The notes under the pieces are model-generated. The model searched no databases. It saw only the letters and a list, made by a program, of their open reading frames with translations, and was not told where the DNA came from. Position numbers and translations under genes: made by a program. Below are positions 36,024 to 43,940 of a stretch of DNA of 64,000 bases, one piece after another; within the stretch, counting starts at the first letter, position 1; each line of letters begins with the position of its first letter. Source of the stretch: Ignavibacteria bacterium (GTDB taxonomy: Bacteria; Bacteroidota; Ignavibacteria; Tepidaquicellales; Tepidaquicellaceae); assembly GCA_016704345.1 (NCBI GenBank), contig JADJAH010000003.1:372001-436000 (forward strand), read 5' to 3'.

Positions 36024-36123
36024 TTTAGGCATAGGGGGGACTTTCTTTGCCAAGCTTTCTTTTGGTCGTTCAAAAGAAAGCGGAAGGGATTTTGTAACCT
36101 GTAATTGGTTATAATCCATTACG

Positions 36124-36146
36124 TCTTAAACTCGTCAATCAAAAAT
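36124..36146. repeat. 23-bp direct repeat, copy 2
   Basis: Exact match to 35771-35793. It lies between the palindrome segment and the 3' end of the gene that ends at 36243. Confidence 0.9.
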
Positions 36147-36242
36147 CCATTCATCAGATAAAACAAAATTGTAAATCTATAGACTCCTTATCGCAATAAA
36201 CAAAATATTGCTAAAGGCAAGCCCGTACATTCTTAATAAATT

Positions 36243-37892
36243 CTATCCATCCATATCAACAAGCTTCACCATTTTTTCGTCAAGTATTACATCTTTACCT
36301 TCCAGAATGCTTTGGCAAATTGCATCAATTATAGGATCATTTCCCGGAAGCAGGTCATTGAACTTTTCCGGATCAATGTTCCCGAAATGTCCTTCAGACC
36401 TGTTGATGACATTTATCGGAATCTGTCTCTGTATGAAATAAGAATACCCGTACTTTCTGGCAATGTTTATTTTATCTTTTGGAAGTTTTTCAATAGATGA
36501 TATATTTCTCAGCAGTTCGAAATATTCATCCTTGCTCTTCGCATCAATTGTAAAACCCTTCCCGGTAAAGTGTGCTTCACCTCCCGAAATGACCGGCTTG
36601 CCAAGAATCGGGAGTTCCGCTCCCATTGTCCCGAACAAGGTAATTCCCACATCTATAAGATTGTACAGCCCAAGTGAGTTTATTTCAGAGTCTGACCAAA
36701 GTATTCTCACATTGTCCGGTATCGTTTTGAAATTCTCTTTTATGAAATCATCGTTAGTATAGAGCGAACCGGAAACTTTTTCACCCGGGTGAACTCTGAT
36801 TATCCAGTTGACATTCTTTATGTCAAAGATCGCATTCATTGATTCGATCAGCCATTGATTGGCATTATCAAAGATCATCTTAGAAAGATCAAAGGAAAGA
36901 TCCCAGCTTACATGACAAAACAAGCAGGCAACAGGATTGTCATTTTCAAATCCGAGCTTCTTTTTCAGTTCTGCGGGTGTTTCAGGAAGTGCAACATTAA
37001 GAAAATCACGATTGTTGCCTTTGTTAAATCTGTGATGAATGTAATGATCAAGCAGCTTATTTTCATCTTCACTCAACGGCTTGTCAAGGCGCTTCTTCCA
37101 TTCTGCATCAGTTATACCTCTGAATTCCAGCTTGTTCGGCTTCTTTGGAACCGTGAAATAATGAAGAAAATTTTTGAAACCGCTTGACCAGATGATAGCT
37201 TTGATGCCTTTCAAATAGGCAAGAAGTATTGGCGGAGAATAATCAACATAGACTCCATGCGAACTAAACACCGAAACAGGTCTGAACTTCTCGATCGTTT
37301 TGTCCGCAACAAATGTATTTACAAGTCCGGCATAAAAATATTTCCTCAGCAATATTTCATCTTCCTTTCTCAGATCTTTCTTCTCAATAAGGTAACCTTT
37401 CATGTATCTGATCACAGAACTCCAGGCGAGCATTCCTACATCTACTCCCAAAAACTTGTAATGATAAATCTCACTTATCGGAAGATCTTCTGAAAGTCTT
37501 CTGAACTCTTGCTCCTTTTCATTGTCCAGAAAATCTTTTACAAAACTGTATTCAACTGAGTATTCGCTTGCAGAAATTTTCATTCCTTTGATGCAGTTGT
37601 AACAGCGCTTCTGCCAGTCTTCAATTTCTTCCTTCTGTTCAATGCCTCTCTGAATGCAGGCTTCAGAGGTTCCGTCGCAAATTATAAAATGAGTTCTGTA
37701 TCCTCTGATGTTGAGAGCAGCAGAAATTATTGCATTCTTCCTCAATATATGCGCAAAGCCTCCAAGCTCCCAGATCAAAACCAATGGAGAATCCTGATTT
37801 GCTTTGGAATGTTTTTGGAGAAACTTATAGAATCTGTACTTGAGTCTATTTCTGTTCCTAAGATATTCACTGATCCTTTGTAAAGGACTCAT
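36243..37892 (-). CDS. Putative GT-B surface-polysaccharide biosynthesis protein
   Basis: A 549-residue soluble protein. The N-terminal half has VLIWELGGFAHILRKNAIIS and a helical region with several cysteines. The C-terminal half looks like a GT-B nucleotide-sugar domain: NWIIRVHPGEK, VRILWSDSEINSLGLYNLID, ITLFGTMGAELPILGKPVIS and GEAHFTGKGFTIDA. This pattern is that of capsule- or teichoic-type transferases (KpsC/KpsS or CDP-glycerol transferase-like). The acceptor is unknown. It lies 519 bp upstream of the family 2 glycosyltransferase gene on the same strand, consistent with a surface-glycan locus. Confidence 0.6.
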   Translation of the reverse strand: MSPLQRISEYLRNRNRLKYRFYKFLQKHSKANQDSPLVLIWELGGFAHILRKNAIISAALNIRGYRTHFIICDGTSEACIQRGIEQKEEIEDWQKRCYNCIKGMKISASEYSVEYSFVKDFLDNEKEQEFRRLSEDLPISEIYHYKFLGVDVGMLAWSSVIRYMKGYLIEKKDLRKEDEILLRKYFYAGLVNTFVADKTIEKFRPVSVFSSHGVYVDYSPPILLAYLKGIKAIIWSSGFKNFLHYFTVPKKPNKLEFRGITDAEWKKRLDKPLSEDENKLLDHYIHHRFNKGNNRDFLNVALPETPAELKKKLGFENDNPVACLFCHVSWDLSFDLSKMIFDNANQWLIESMNAIFDIKNVNWIIRVHPGEKVSGSLYTNDDFIKENFKTIPDNVRILWSDSEINSLGLYNLIDVGITLFGTMGAELPILGKPVISGGEAHFTGKGFTIDAKSKDEYFELLRNISSIEKLPKDKINIARKYGYSYFIQRQIPINVINRSEGHFGNIDPEKFNDLLPGNDPIIDAICQSILEGKDVILDEKMVKLVDMDG

Positions 37893-38087
37893 TCTGGATT
37901 TTGAGTTTAATGTAAATGCAATCCGGCAATTATATCTATTGAAGCATTAAATATAAACTAAAAACCAAATTAGATTTCAGCATAATCTTTGTTTGAATTC
38001 CCGGCCAATTCCGGTTCTTAACACTGTTATTTAGGTAAACAATGTCTGTGAATTCTGATATAACTTGGGACTATAACATTCTGTAAT
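37893..38087. other. Intergenic spacer upstream of MITE-like copy A
   Basis: AT-rich spacer between the start of the GT-B-like gene and element A, including the left 9-bp duplication at 38079-38087. I see no gene. A 7/8 match to a -7 element near 37934 on the minus strand has no partner TTG. Confidence 0.4.
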
Positions 38088-38630
38088 GATAACGTTTCCT
38101 TCAATGTGTAAATTTCAAAATCGGCGTTGTCTTAATTATAAAGTTGCGAAGTAAAAGACTGACAAACTGTATGTCATTCACTTACACAGAGGTCCACTGA
38201 GGTGCACTGAGATACACAGAGTAAACAAGCACGATAAAATTGTTGGCTATTTACATTTAGAAAGACCCTTCATTTAGGAAACATGTGGAAATCCATTGCG
38301 CTGAATCTGAAAATATATGAAACATTCATTTACTAAACTCAGTGGAACTCCGTGACTACTCAGTCTATCTCCGTGTAAATAAAGCAAACATAATCAAGAA
38401 AGTGTGATTTGATAACTTTGCTATTAGTGCGTAAAATCAAAATCGGCATTGTCCGAATTATCCGGAAACAAAACAAATACTTGATTGAAAGTCCTGATTG
38501 CATGAGTTTTGATATGCTTGAAATCATCAAGTTATGTTTTGGGTTTTGGTCGAATTAATCTTAACAATTAGGCTTCTCTTTCTTGCAGAACTTTTGTCAT
38601 ATTCAATTTACACACTTTTCAAGACGCTTC
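38088..38630. mobile_element. MITE-like non-coding element, copy A (composite)
   Basis: Starts GATAACGTTTCC and ends AAGACGCTTC; the terminal 25 or so bases are imperfect inverted repeats converging on GTGTAAATT. It is flanked by a perfect 9-bp duplication TTCTGTAAT (38079-38087 and 38631-38639). The interior has CACAGAGG/CACTGAG-type motifs and their complement (CTCAGTGGAACTCCGTG, ATCTCCGTGTAA). A second left-end-like sequence (GATAACTTTGC, then CGGCATTGTCCGAATTATCC) starts at 38411, so the copy looks like two elements joined or one rearranged. No open frame is plausible. Confidence 0.75.
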
Positions 38631-38690
38631 TTCTGTAATGAAGATTCATAAATTTGTTTAATCTCAAAACGGAATTGAATATAATGAACT

Positions 38691-39362
38691 ATGAAAGCAA
38701 TGATCCTCGCTGCCGGATTTGGAACCCGGCTCAAGCCGTTCACTGAAACTCATCCAAAGGCTCTGATACCGTATCACGGGAAACCCATGATCCTTCATCA
38801 GATCGAGCGGCTAAAGAAAGCCGGAGTGGATGAAATAATAGTGAATGCTCACCACTTTTCTGAGCAGATAATAGATTATTTTTCCAACAACCGTTTCGGC
38901 ATCAAAGGAAGCGTAATTACTGAAGAAGAAATTCTTGGAACAGGCGGAGGAGTTCTTAATGCCAAGGAATTGCTGATGGGAGGCGGATCTTTTATTGTAA
39001 TTAATGTTGATGTAGATACTGATATGAATCTTAACAGAATGCTGATTCACCACGAATCAGTTTCACCGCTTGCCACAATCGCTGTTCAGAAAAGAAAGTC
39101 AGGCAGATACCTGGAGTTTACGGCTGACATGCGACTAAAGTCACGACAGAATGATGATTCAGCCGAGAAGAATCTTTTTGCTTTCAACGGTATTCATGTG
39201 ATCTCTGATGAGTTTCTTGGGATGGGATTTCGTGAGGGCTTCTCTGATATTCTAAACTTGTACTTTGATGCAATCAAAGAAAAGGAGCATTTTATTTCAG
39301 GCTATGATGCCGGTGATTGCATGTTCAAAGACCTGGGAAAGACCGAAAATCTTTTATCGTAA
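38691..39362 (+). CDS. Sugar-1-phosphate nucleotidyltransferase, MurU-like
   Basis: A 223-residue enzyme of the NTP_transferase family. The N-terminal signature LAAGFGTRLKPFTETHPKAL (5-24) binds the NTP. GTGGGVLNAKELL and INVDVDTDMNL (nucleotide-metal site) follow. The size and the FNGIHVISDEFL segment resemble MurU and mannose-1-phosphate guanylyltransferases of the short type. It would make an activated sugar for cell-wall recycling or glycan synthesis. Element A ends 61 bases upstream; TAAATTTG at 38649-38656 fits a -7 element, so the right end of the insertion lies where a -33 box would be. Confidence 0.8.
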   Translation: MKAMILAAGFGTRLKPFTETHPKALIPYHGKPMILHQIERLKKAGVDEIIVNAHHFSEQIIDYFSNNRFGIKGSVITEEEILGTGGGVLNAKELLMGGGSFIVINVDVDTDMNLNRMLIHHESVSPLATIAVQKRKSGRYLEFTADMRLKSRQNDDSAEKNLFAFNGIHVISDEFLGMGFREGFSDILNLYFDAIKEKEHFISGYDAGDCMFKDLGKTENLLS

Positions 39363-39365
39363 AAA

Positions 39366-39605
39366 CTATTCTGTTACTGCTTCAATCCTTTTTACAGAAG
39401 GTATCTCATTCATCAATGCTCTCTCGATGCCTGCTCTTAAGGTCATCATGCTTAACGGACATCCGTTGCAGTTTCCAAGTAGCTTGACAGTCACTATTCC
39501 TCCGTCAAGAATACCTTTGAATTCCACATCTCCGCCGTCCATTTGCAGAAAGGGCCTCACACCGGCAAGCACCAGCTCAACATTTTCTTTGGTAAGATCT
39601 CTCAT
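39366..39605 (-). CDS. Nfu-type iron-sulfur carrier (NifU C-terminal domain)
   Basis: A 79-residue protein made only of the NifU C-terminal domain: VRPFLQMDGGDVEFKGI, then VKLLGNCNGCPLSMMTL with Cys46 and Cys49 (CxxC), and GIERALMNEIPSVKRIEAV. A homodimer would hold a 4Fe-4S cluster and pass it to client enzymes. It shares a direction with an Mrp gene (40072-41157), another Fe-S trafficking factor; a small lipoprotein gene lies between them. Confidence 0.9.
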   Translation of the reverse strand: MRDLTKENVELVLAGVRPFLQMDGGDVEFKGILDGGIVTVKLLGNCNGCPLSMMTLRAGIERALMNEIPSVKRIEAVTE

Positions 39606-39622
39606 TAAATCAACGTATTTTG

Positions 39623-40045
39623 TCAGTCGAGTTTCTTCATGCTTTCCCTGATGCTCCTTGCATAATCAAGCTTCCATACTCCGCCTTCTTTTACTGCGTA
39701 AAGATCAGATGTCTTTTGCTCTTTGGTCATGATCACCACAGTTGCTGTATCGCCAGATTTCTTTTCATCAACAACATCAAAGTCCATTCCAACCATACCA
39801 AGCGTACTTACATCCGACACACTCTTTTCAAAGTATTCTTTGCCGCTTTGGTTTCTGCTTCTTGCAATATCATCATACATTGCCTGTGAATTCTTCGAGA
39901 GATAATTCCATGCCCTTCCCGAGTTCTGCTCACGCAATGCTTTGACAAAGTCTTTCACGGCATTTGAAGGAGAGTCGGAACCTCCCGAATTCCCGCAGCC
40001 CTGCAGAAACAAAAGCGATATTATTAAATAGAAGAAGTATCTCAT
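39623..40045 (-). CDS. Small lipoprotein, DUF4878-like
   Basis: A 140-residue protein. The signal peptide ends in the lipobox LLFLQGC (Cys17). The mature part, AVKDFVKALREQNSGRAWNY ... KEGGVWKLDYARSIRE, has the layout of DUF4878/NTF2-like lipoproteins. Role unknown. It is 17 bases upstream of the Nfu gene and 26 bases downstream of mrp, so the three are probably co-transcribed. Confidence 0.65.
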   Translation of the reverse strand: MRYFFYLIISLLFLQGCGNSGGSDSPSNAVKDFVKALREQNSGRAWNYLSKNSQAMYDDIARSRNQSGKEYFEKSVSDVSTLGMVGMDFDVVDEKKSGDTATVVIMTKEQKTSDLYAVKEGGVWKLDYARSIRESMKKLD

Positions 40046-40071
40046 GTCTGTTTCCTCAAATTTTTTTAATC

Positions 40072-41157
40072 CTAAAATTCAATCACGGTATCCGGCTCGG
40101 TAACCCTGCTTGCATTAAACTTGGTCACTGCCTTTGCAAGCTTTCCCGCAATTTCTTCAAAGATCTTTCCGGCCTCAGGAGTTGTTTTTTCTGCAGGCAA
40201 TGGTATTCCTTCATCTCCGGATTTTCTGATATCCGAATTTACCGGAACTTCGCCAAGCAGTTCAATTCCAAATTCATTGCACATCTTCATACCGCCGCCC
40301 TTGCCGAATATATATTCTCGCTTACCCCCCTGATCTTCATAGTAGCTCATATTTTCAACAATGCCTATAGTCGGCACACTCACTTTTTCAAACATTATAT
40401 ATCCTTTTCTTGCATCCGCCAAAGATATCTCCTGCGGAGTTGTTACTATAACAGCCCCGGTCAATGGAATTGTCTGACTCAATGTAAGCTGAATGTCTCC
40501 TGTTCCCGGAGGCATGTCAAATAAAAGGAAATCAAGATCTCCCCAAACAACATCGCCCATAAATTGCTTCAATGCGCTTGAAGCCATTGGCCCTCTCCAG
40601 ACTACTGCAGTATTCTCTTCCATTAGAAATCCGATTGACATGATCTTGACGCCGTACTTCTCAAGCGGAACAAGCTTGTTCTTGCCGTCAATCTGTGTTA
40701 CACCCGGTTTGTCTTTTATTCCAAACATAAGAGGTATTGAAGGGCCGTAAATATCAGCATCTATCAATCCCACTCTGTATCCCATTTTGGCAAGCGCCAC
40801 TGCAAGATTTACAGCTACAGTTGATTTTCCAACACCTCCTTTGCCTGAAGCAATTGCAATCGTATTCTTTACACCGGGAAGAACGGATGACTTCTTTGAG
40901 TTGATATGTTCAGTTACCCCTGCTGTAAAGTTTACTGCAACTTCGCTTATCTCGGGTATTTTTTCTTTGAAAGTATTTTTGATGTTAACACCGAGTGTTA
41001 CAAGAACATTGCTGTCGGTTTCAGGTGTCGCAAGTTCAAGGATGAGTTTCTTACCATTGAGAGATATATTCCTGATAAGTCCCGCTGAGACAAAGTCTGA
41101 ATTTGAAACAGGTTCCATGATCCCGGATAGGACCTCTTTTATTTTTTCTTCTGTCAT
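40072..41157 (-). CDS. mrp: Mrp/ApbC-family P-loop ATPase, Fe-S carrier
   Basis: A 361-residue protein. Residues about 1-85 form a MIP18/DUF59 domain. The deviant Walker A IASGKGGVGKST is at 102-113, followed by VGLIDADIYGPSIPLMFG, MSIGFLMEENTAVVWRGPM, LLFDMPPGTGD and ATTPQEISL-type segments (VTTPQEISLADARKG). The CPxC metal motif found in many Mrp proteins after NMSYF is absent: the sequence is NMSYYEDQGGKREYIFGKGG. The family loads Fe-S clusters; the missing cysteines suggest a different cluster-binding mode. It is first in a unit with a lipoprotein and Nfu. Confidence 0.9.
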   Translation of the reverse strand: MTEEKIKEVLSGIMEPVSNSDFVSAGLIRNISLNGKKLILELATPETDSNVLVTLGVNIKNTFKEKIPEISEVAVNFTAGVTEHINSKKSSVLPGVKNTIAIASGKGGVGKSTVAVNLAVALAKMGYRVGLIDADIYGPSIPLMFGIKDKPGVTQIDGKNKLVPLEKYGVKIMSIGFLMEENTAVVWRGPMASSALKQFMGDVVWGDLDFLLFDMPPGTGDIQLTLSQTIPLTGAVIVTTPQEISLADARKGYIMFEKVSVPTIGIVENMSYYEDQGGKREYIFGKGGGMKMCNEFGIELLGEVPVNSDIRKSGDEGIPLPAEKTTPEAGKIFEEIAGKLAKAVTKFNASRVTEPDTVIEF

Positions 41158-41228
41158 AATTAATTTTCAGGGCAAAAGTAACATAAATATGCTTTGAGTG
41201 AAATGTAATTTACTGTGTGAATAATTAT

Positions 41229-41573
41229 GATAACGTTTCCTTTAGTGTGTAAAATAAAATTCGGTGTTGTCCGAATTATCCGATCCCGAAACAAAGACTA
41301 GATAAATTGAATATTGTTCTTTTACACAGAGCTCCACAGAGAAATCGCAGAGGTGCACGGAGAGAACAATTAGTAAAAACTGTTTGTCTTTTCACATTAA
41401 AAAGGCGTTCATTTAGGAAGCAAGCGCAAATCAGAGCCACTGCATTTACTTAGTAACCTCAGTGGATCTCCGTGACTCCTCCTCAGTGTATCTCCGTGTA
41501 ATAAAGCAAACGTAACCAAGCAAGTTTGCAGATCTTTTTTAATACCCAATTTACACACTTTTCGAAACGCTAC
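41229..41573. mobile_element. MITE-like non-coding element, copy B
   Basis: 345 bp. It starts GATAACGTTTCCTTTAGTG and ends CACTTTTCGAAACGCTAC; read inward, both ends run into AGTGTGTAAA, giving terminal inverted repeats of about 25 bp. A 9-bp flank AATAATTAT (41220-41228) matches TATAATTGT (41574-41582) at 7 of 9 bases. The interior carries opposed arms (TACACAGAGCTCCACAGAG near 41327 and CTCAGTGTATCTCCGTGTA near 41482). It is the clearest template for aligning the three copies. No open frame is plausible. Confidence 0.8.
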
Positions 41574-41645
41574 TATAATTGTTTGATGAGTGTGATTGAA
41601 GACTTTGAAGTCGGCCGCTCAAATGACTGATATTATGATTGTTAA

Positions 41646-41676
41646 TTGAATCATTTGGCAGGAAAGCATAATTTTG
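41646..41676 (+). promoter_or_regulatory. Bacteroidota-type promoter
   Basis: TTG (41646-41648), exactly 20 bases, then TAATTTTG (41669-41676), a full TANNTTTG match. The transcript would start near 41683, 27 bases before the ATG at 41710. It lies 73 bases beyond the end of element B. Confidence 0.65.
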
Positions 41677-41709
41677 AATCGTCTCAATTGAACACTTAAA
41701 TCTAATACC

Positions 41710-42126
41710 ATGGCAGAAGAAATTATTAACAAGATCAAAGAAACAGCAACAACTATGATGGAAATTGCCGAAGACCTGCGAGATTCGGGATTTGATATTG
41801 TAAACACGAAACTTGAAGAAATCAATAATTCGATTAGCTACATCAGCAAGAGCGGATTCACACTCAAAGGAATTGACACAAAATTGGGAATTCCACCTGA
41901 GATCATAGGCACCTTCTCTCTTGAAAGAGACATCTCCGATGAGGAATGGGAAAAATTGATTGCAGAAACTAGTGAATTACAAACTGTTAATCTGATACTG
42001 AAGTCGCTAAACAAAGCCGAACAGATTGCCGGTAAGTTGAAAGTTGGTGCGTTTGAACTCGACAGTGTGACCATACTTTTTAGTATTCCTCCCGGTATCG
42101 GAATGAAGTTCAAACCGAAGAAATGA
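41710..42126 (+). CDS. Hypothetical protein, helical with beta C-terminus
   Basis: A 138-residue soluble, mildly acidic protein that I do not recognise. Residues 1-50 are predicted helical (IINKIKETATTMMEIAEDLR), the middle has GIDTKLGIPPEIIGTFSLER, and the end has FELDSVTILFSIPPGIGMKF. The two similar IPP segments suggest a duplicated beta element. No signal peptide. The gene has its own strong promoter match and begins a rightward run of seven genes or fragments. Confidence 0.65.
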   Translation: MAEEIINKIKETATTMMEIAEDLRDSGFDIVNTKLEEINNSISYISKSGFTLKGIDTKLGIPPEIIGTFSLERDISDEEWEKLIAETSELQTVNLILKSLNKAEQIAGKLKVGAFELDSVTILFSIPPGIGMKFKPKK

Positions 42127-42215
42127 CAGCATGGTTGATTTCTCATGTTTTTGTTTTTTACATTCACATGAAGAGATAATTTAGCTAAATTGTCCCCGAT
42201 TTCCATTTTACCACA

Positions 42216-42824
42216 ATGATCAATCTCAATAAGACCGCAAAGATTTCTTTATTCATTTTGGTTGTCGCTTCTTTTTTCTGGCTGGGTGGTATAAACGTCA
42301 GATTTTTCATTGGCAATCAGCTTCTGAATTATGATGAGTTCAACTTCAGGACGAGCATTCCTCCGGATGAAGAGAATCAGATATTTAAAATGATCTCGGA
42401 TGCTTCGATTATGATTATGCTCGCATATGTGGTTGTACTTGCCGCAGCAATAGTATTTGTGAAGTCAAGCAAGATCAATCTCCGTGAAAACCCGTGGCTC
42501 CTGATGTGTTATGCACTTTTTTTTGTCTTTGTTCCGGTTGAGCTCTATACATCTTACATCGATCTTAGGTTTGTAATGCTTTTCAACGAGCGTCCTGCTA
42601 ATCACGATAAGTTACTTGAGTATTTCGGTGAGAGAATAGGATTTCTCCGGGGAGTGCCGTGGATTGCTGTCATGAGTTACTATACAATAATCTGGCTGTC
42701 TATTTTTAAGCCAATGAAGAAAACCGCCGAAGAGCTGGAGATGCAGGATGAACTTATTGAAGACGCACACGGATACAAATACATTTTTCATGAGGAAGAT
42801 GATTTGATACTTAAAGAACATTGA
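42216..42824 (+). CDS. Membrane protein of unknown function
   Basis: A 202-residue protein with four membrane segments (about 9-28, 68-88, 100-120, 148-166), an extracytoplasmic stretch after the first (FRTSIPPDEENQIFKMISD) and an acidic cytoplasmic tail (EELEMQDELIEDAHGYKYIF). I do not recognise a family. The next gene starts 20 bases downstream. Confidence 0.65.
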   Translation: MINLNKTAKISLFILVVASFFWLGGINVRFFIGNQLLNYDEFNFRTSIPPDEENQIFKMISDASIMIMLAYVVVLAAAIVFVKSSKINLRENPWLLMCYALFFVFVPVELYTSYIDLRFVMLFNERPANHDKLLEYFGERIGFLRGVPWIAVMSYYTIIWLSIFKPMKKTAEELEMQDELIEDAHGYKYIFHEEDDLILKEH

Positions 42825-42844
42825 AAAAAGGGTAGTAAGAATTT

Positions 42845-43144
42845 ATGTCAAGAATAATTAAGAAGAATACGAAGGCCGTTGTTGATGATAAGAAAGAACT
42901 CCTTATTGATGATCTTGTTGACGTAATAGAGAAATTAGGATTCGAGGTAAGGATTGAGAAGGGAACATTTAAAGGAGGGTTCTGCCTTCTGCGGGAGCAA
43001 AAAGTTTTTCTCATAAACAAGAATCTGGAGCAGGATAAAAAGATCAATATTCTTGCCCGGAATATTTCCGACATTGGTGCAGAAGGAATTTATCTTAAGC
43101 CGAATGTCAGAGAGTTAGTCGAAAAGGAGGAGCTGGATTTCTAG
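42845..43144 (+). CDS. Small conserved-looking protein of unknown function
   Basis: A 99-residue protein, ATG start. EKLGFEVRIEKGTFKGGFCL and KVFLINKNLEQDKKINILAR resemble a short family I have seen in several phyla, with a G-x-F-x-G-G-x-C centre followed by a hydrophobic strand and a helix, but I cannot name it. There is one cysteine and no membrane segment. It lies between a membrane protein gene and the PhnP-like hydrolase, closely spaced on both sides. Confidence 0.6.
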   Translation: MSRIIKKNTKAVVDDKKELLIDDLVDVIEKLGFEVRIEKGTFKGGFCLLREQKVFLINKNLEQDKKINILARNISDIGAEGIYLKPNVRELVEKEELDF

Positions 43145-43175
43145 CATTCACAAAAAAATCCGCACCCGACAGCAG

Positions 43176-43940
43176 ATGAAGGTGATAATCCTCGGTACAG
43201 GCACTTCTCAGGGAGTTCCGGTGATAGGTTGTACATGCGAAACCTGCAGATCAAAAGATCCGAAAGACAAGAGGCTAAGAACTTCTGCTTATTTAGAATA
43301 CCGGGGCACAAAGATTCTAATAGACACTTCCGTTGACTTCCGCCAGCAAATGCTCACCAATAATATAAAAGATATTGATGCCGTACTTTATACACATCAC
43401 CATGTTGATCACATTTTCGGAATGGATGATCTGCGCCAGTACACACAAAGGCATAACAAGTACATTGATCTCTTCGGCAACAGAATGACGCTTAAGGAAA
43501 TGAAGATCACTTTCAGATATGTACTTGATAAAGAACTGATAAGACACAAGTCCGTTCCTCTTGTAAAATTCAGGGAGATTCGAAATGAGCCTTTTGAAAT
43601 TGGCAACGTTGAAGTAATACCGGTTGAAGTAAGTCACGGAAATATAAAGATCTTCGGATTCCGGATCGGTGATTTTGCATATATTACAGATGGCAGCGCA
43701 ATCTCTCCAAAGGAATTGAAAAAGCTTGAAGGGCTTCAAGTCCTCGTGATAAACGCGTTGCGCATCAGGCCGCATCCTACGCATTTCAATCTGCAGGAAG
43801 CAATCGAAATATCTAAAGCTGTCAGGCCAAAGAAAACATATCTGACCCATGTTACACATGATCTTATGCACGGGAGAATTAACGAAGCATTGCCCAAGGG
43901 AATTGAGATTGCCTATGATAACCTCAAATTAAAATTATGA
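43176..43940 (+). CDS. Metallo-beta-lactamase-fold hydrolase, PhnP-like
   Basis: A 254-residue enzyme. It opens with the PhnP-type signature VIILGTGTSQGVPVIGCTCE (3-22), whose CxCxxC cysteines bind a structural zinc, then the dinuclear metal motif YTHHHVDHIFGMDDLRQY, VEVSHGNIKIFGFRIGDFAY and YLTHVTHDLMH. Relatives hydrolyse cyclic phosphodiesters such as phosphoribosyl 1,2-cyclic phosphate. No phn genes are near, so a general phosphodiesterase role is inferred. It overlaps the next gene by four bases. Confidence 0.87.
   Translation: MKVIILGTGTSQGVPVIGCTCETCRSKDPKDKRLRTSAYLEYRGTKILIDTSVDFRQQMLTNNIKDIDAVLYTHHHVDHIFGMDDLRQYTQRHNKYIDLFGNRMTLKEMKITFRYVLDKELIRHKSVPLVKFREIRNEPFEIGNVEVIPVEVSHGNIKIFGFRIGDFAYITDGSAISPKELKKLEGLQVLVINALRIRPHPTHFNLQEAIEISKAVRPKKTYLTHVTHDLMHGRINEALPKGIEIAYDNLKLKL

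Noticed and set aside
35877..36119. Two opposing short frames (67 and 80 codons) across the palindrome
   Set aside because: They lie on both strands of the same inverted repeat, show no domain or start signal, and a structural explanation is better.
39265..39651. 128-codon plus frame over the Nfu gene
   Set aside because: It lies opposite Nfu, starts inside the nucleotidyltransferase gene and has no recognisable domain.
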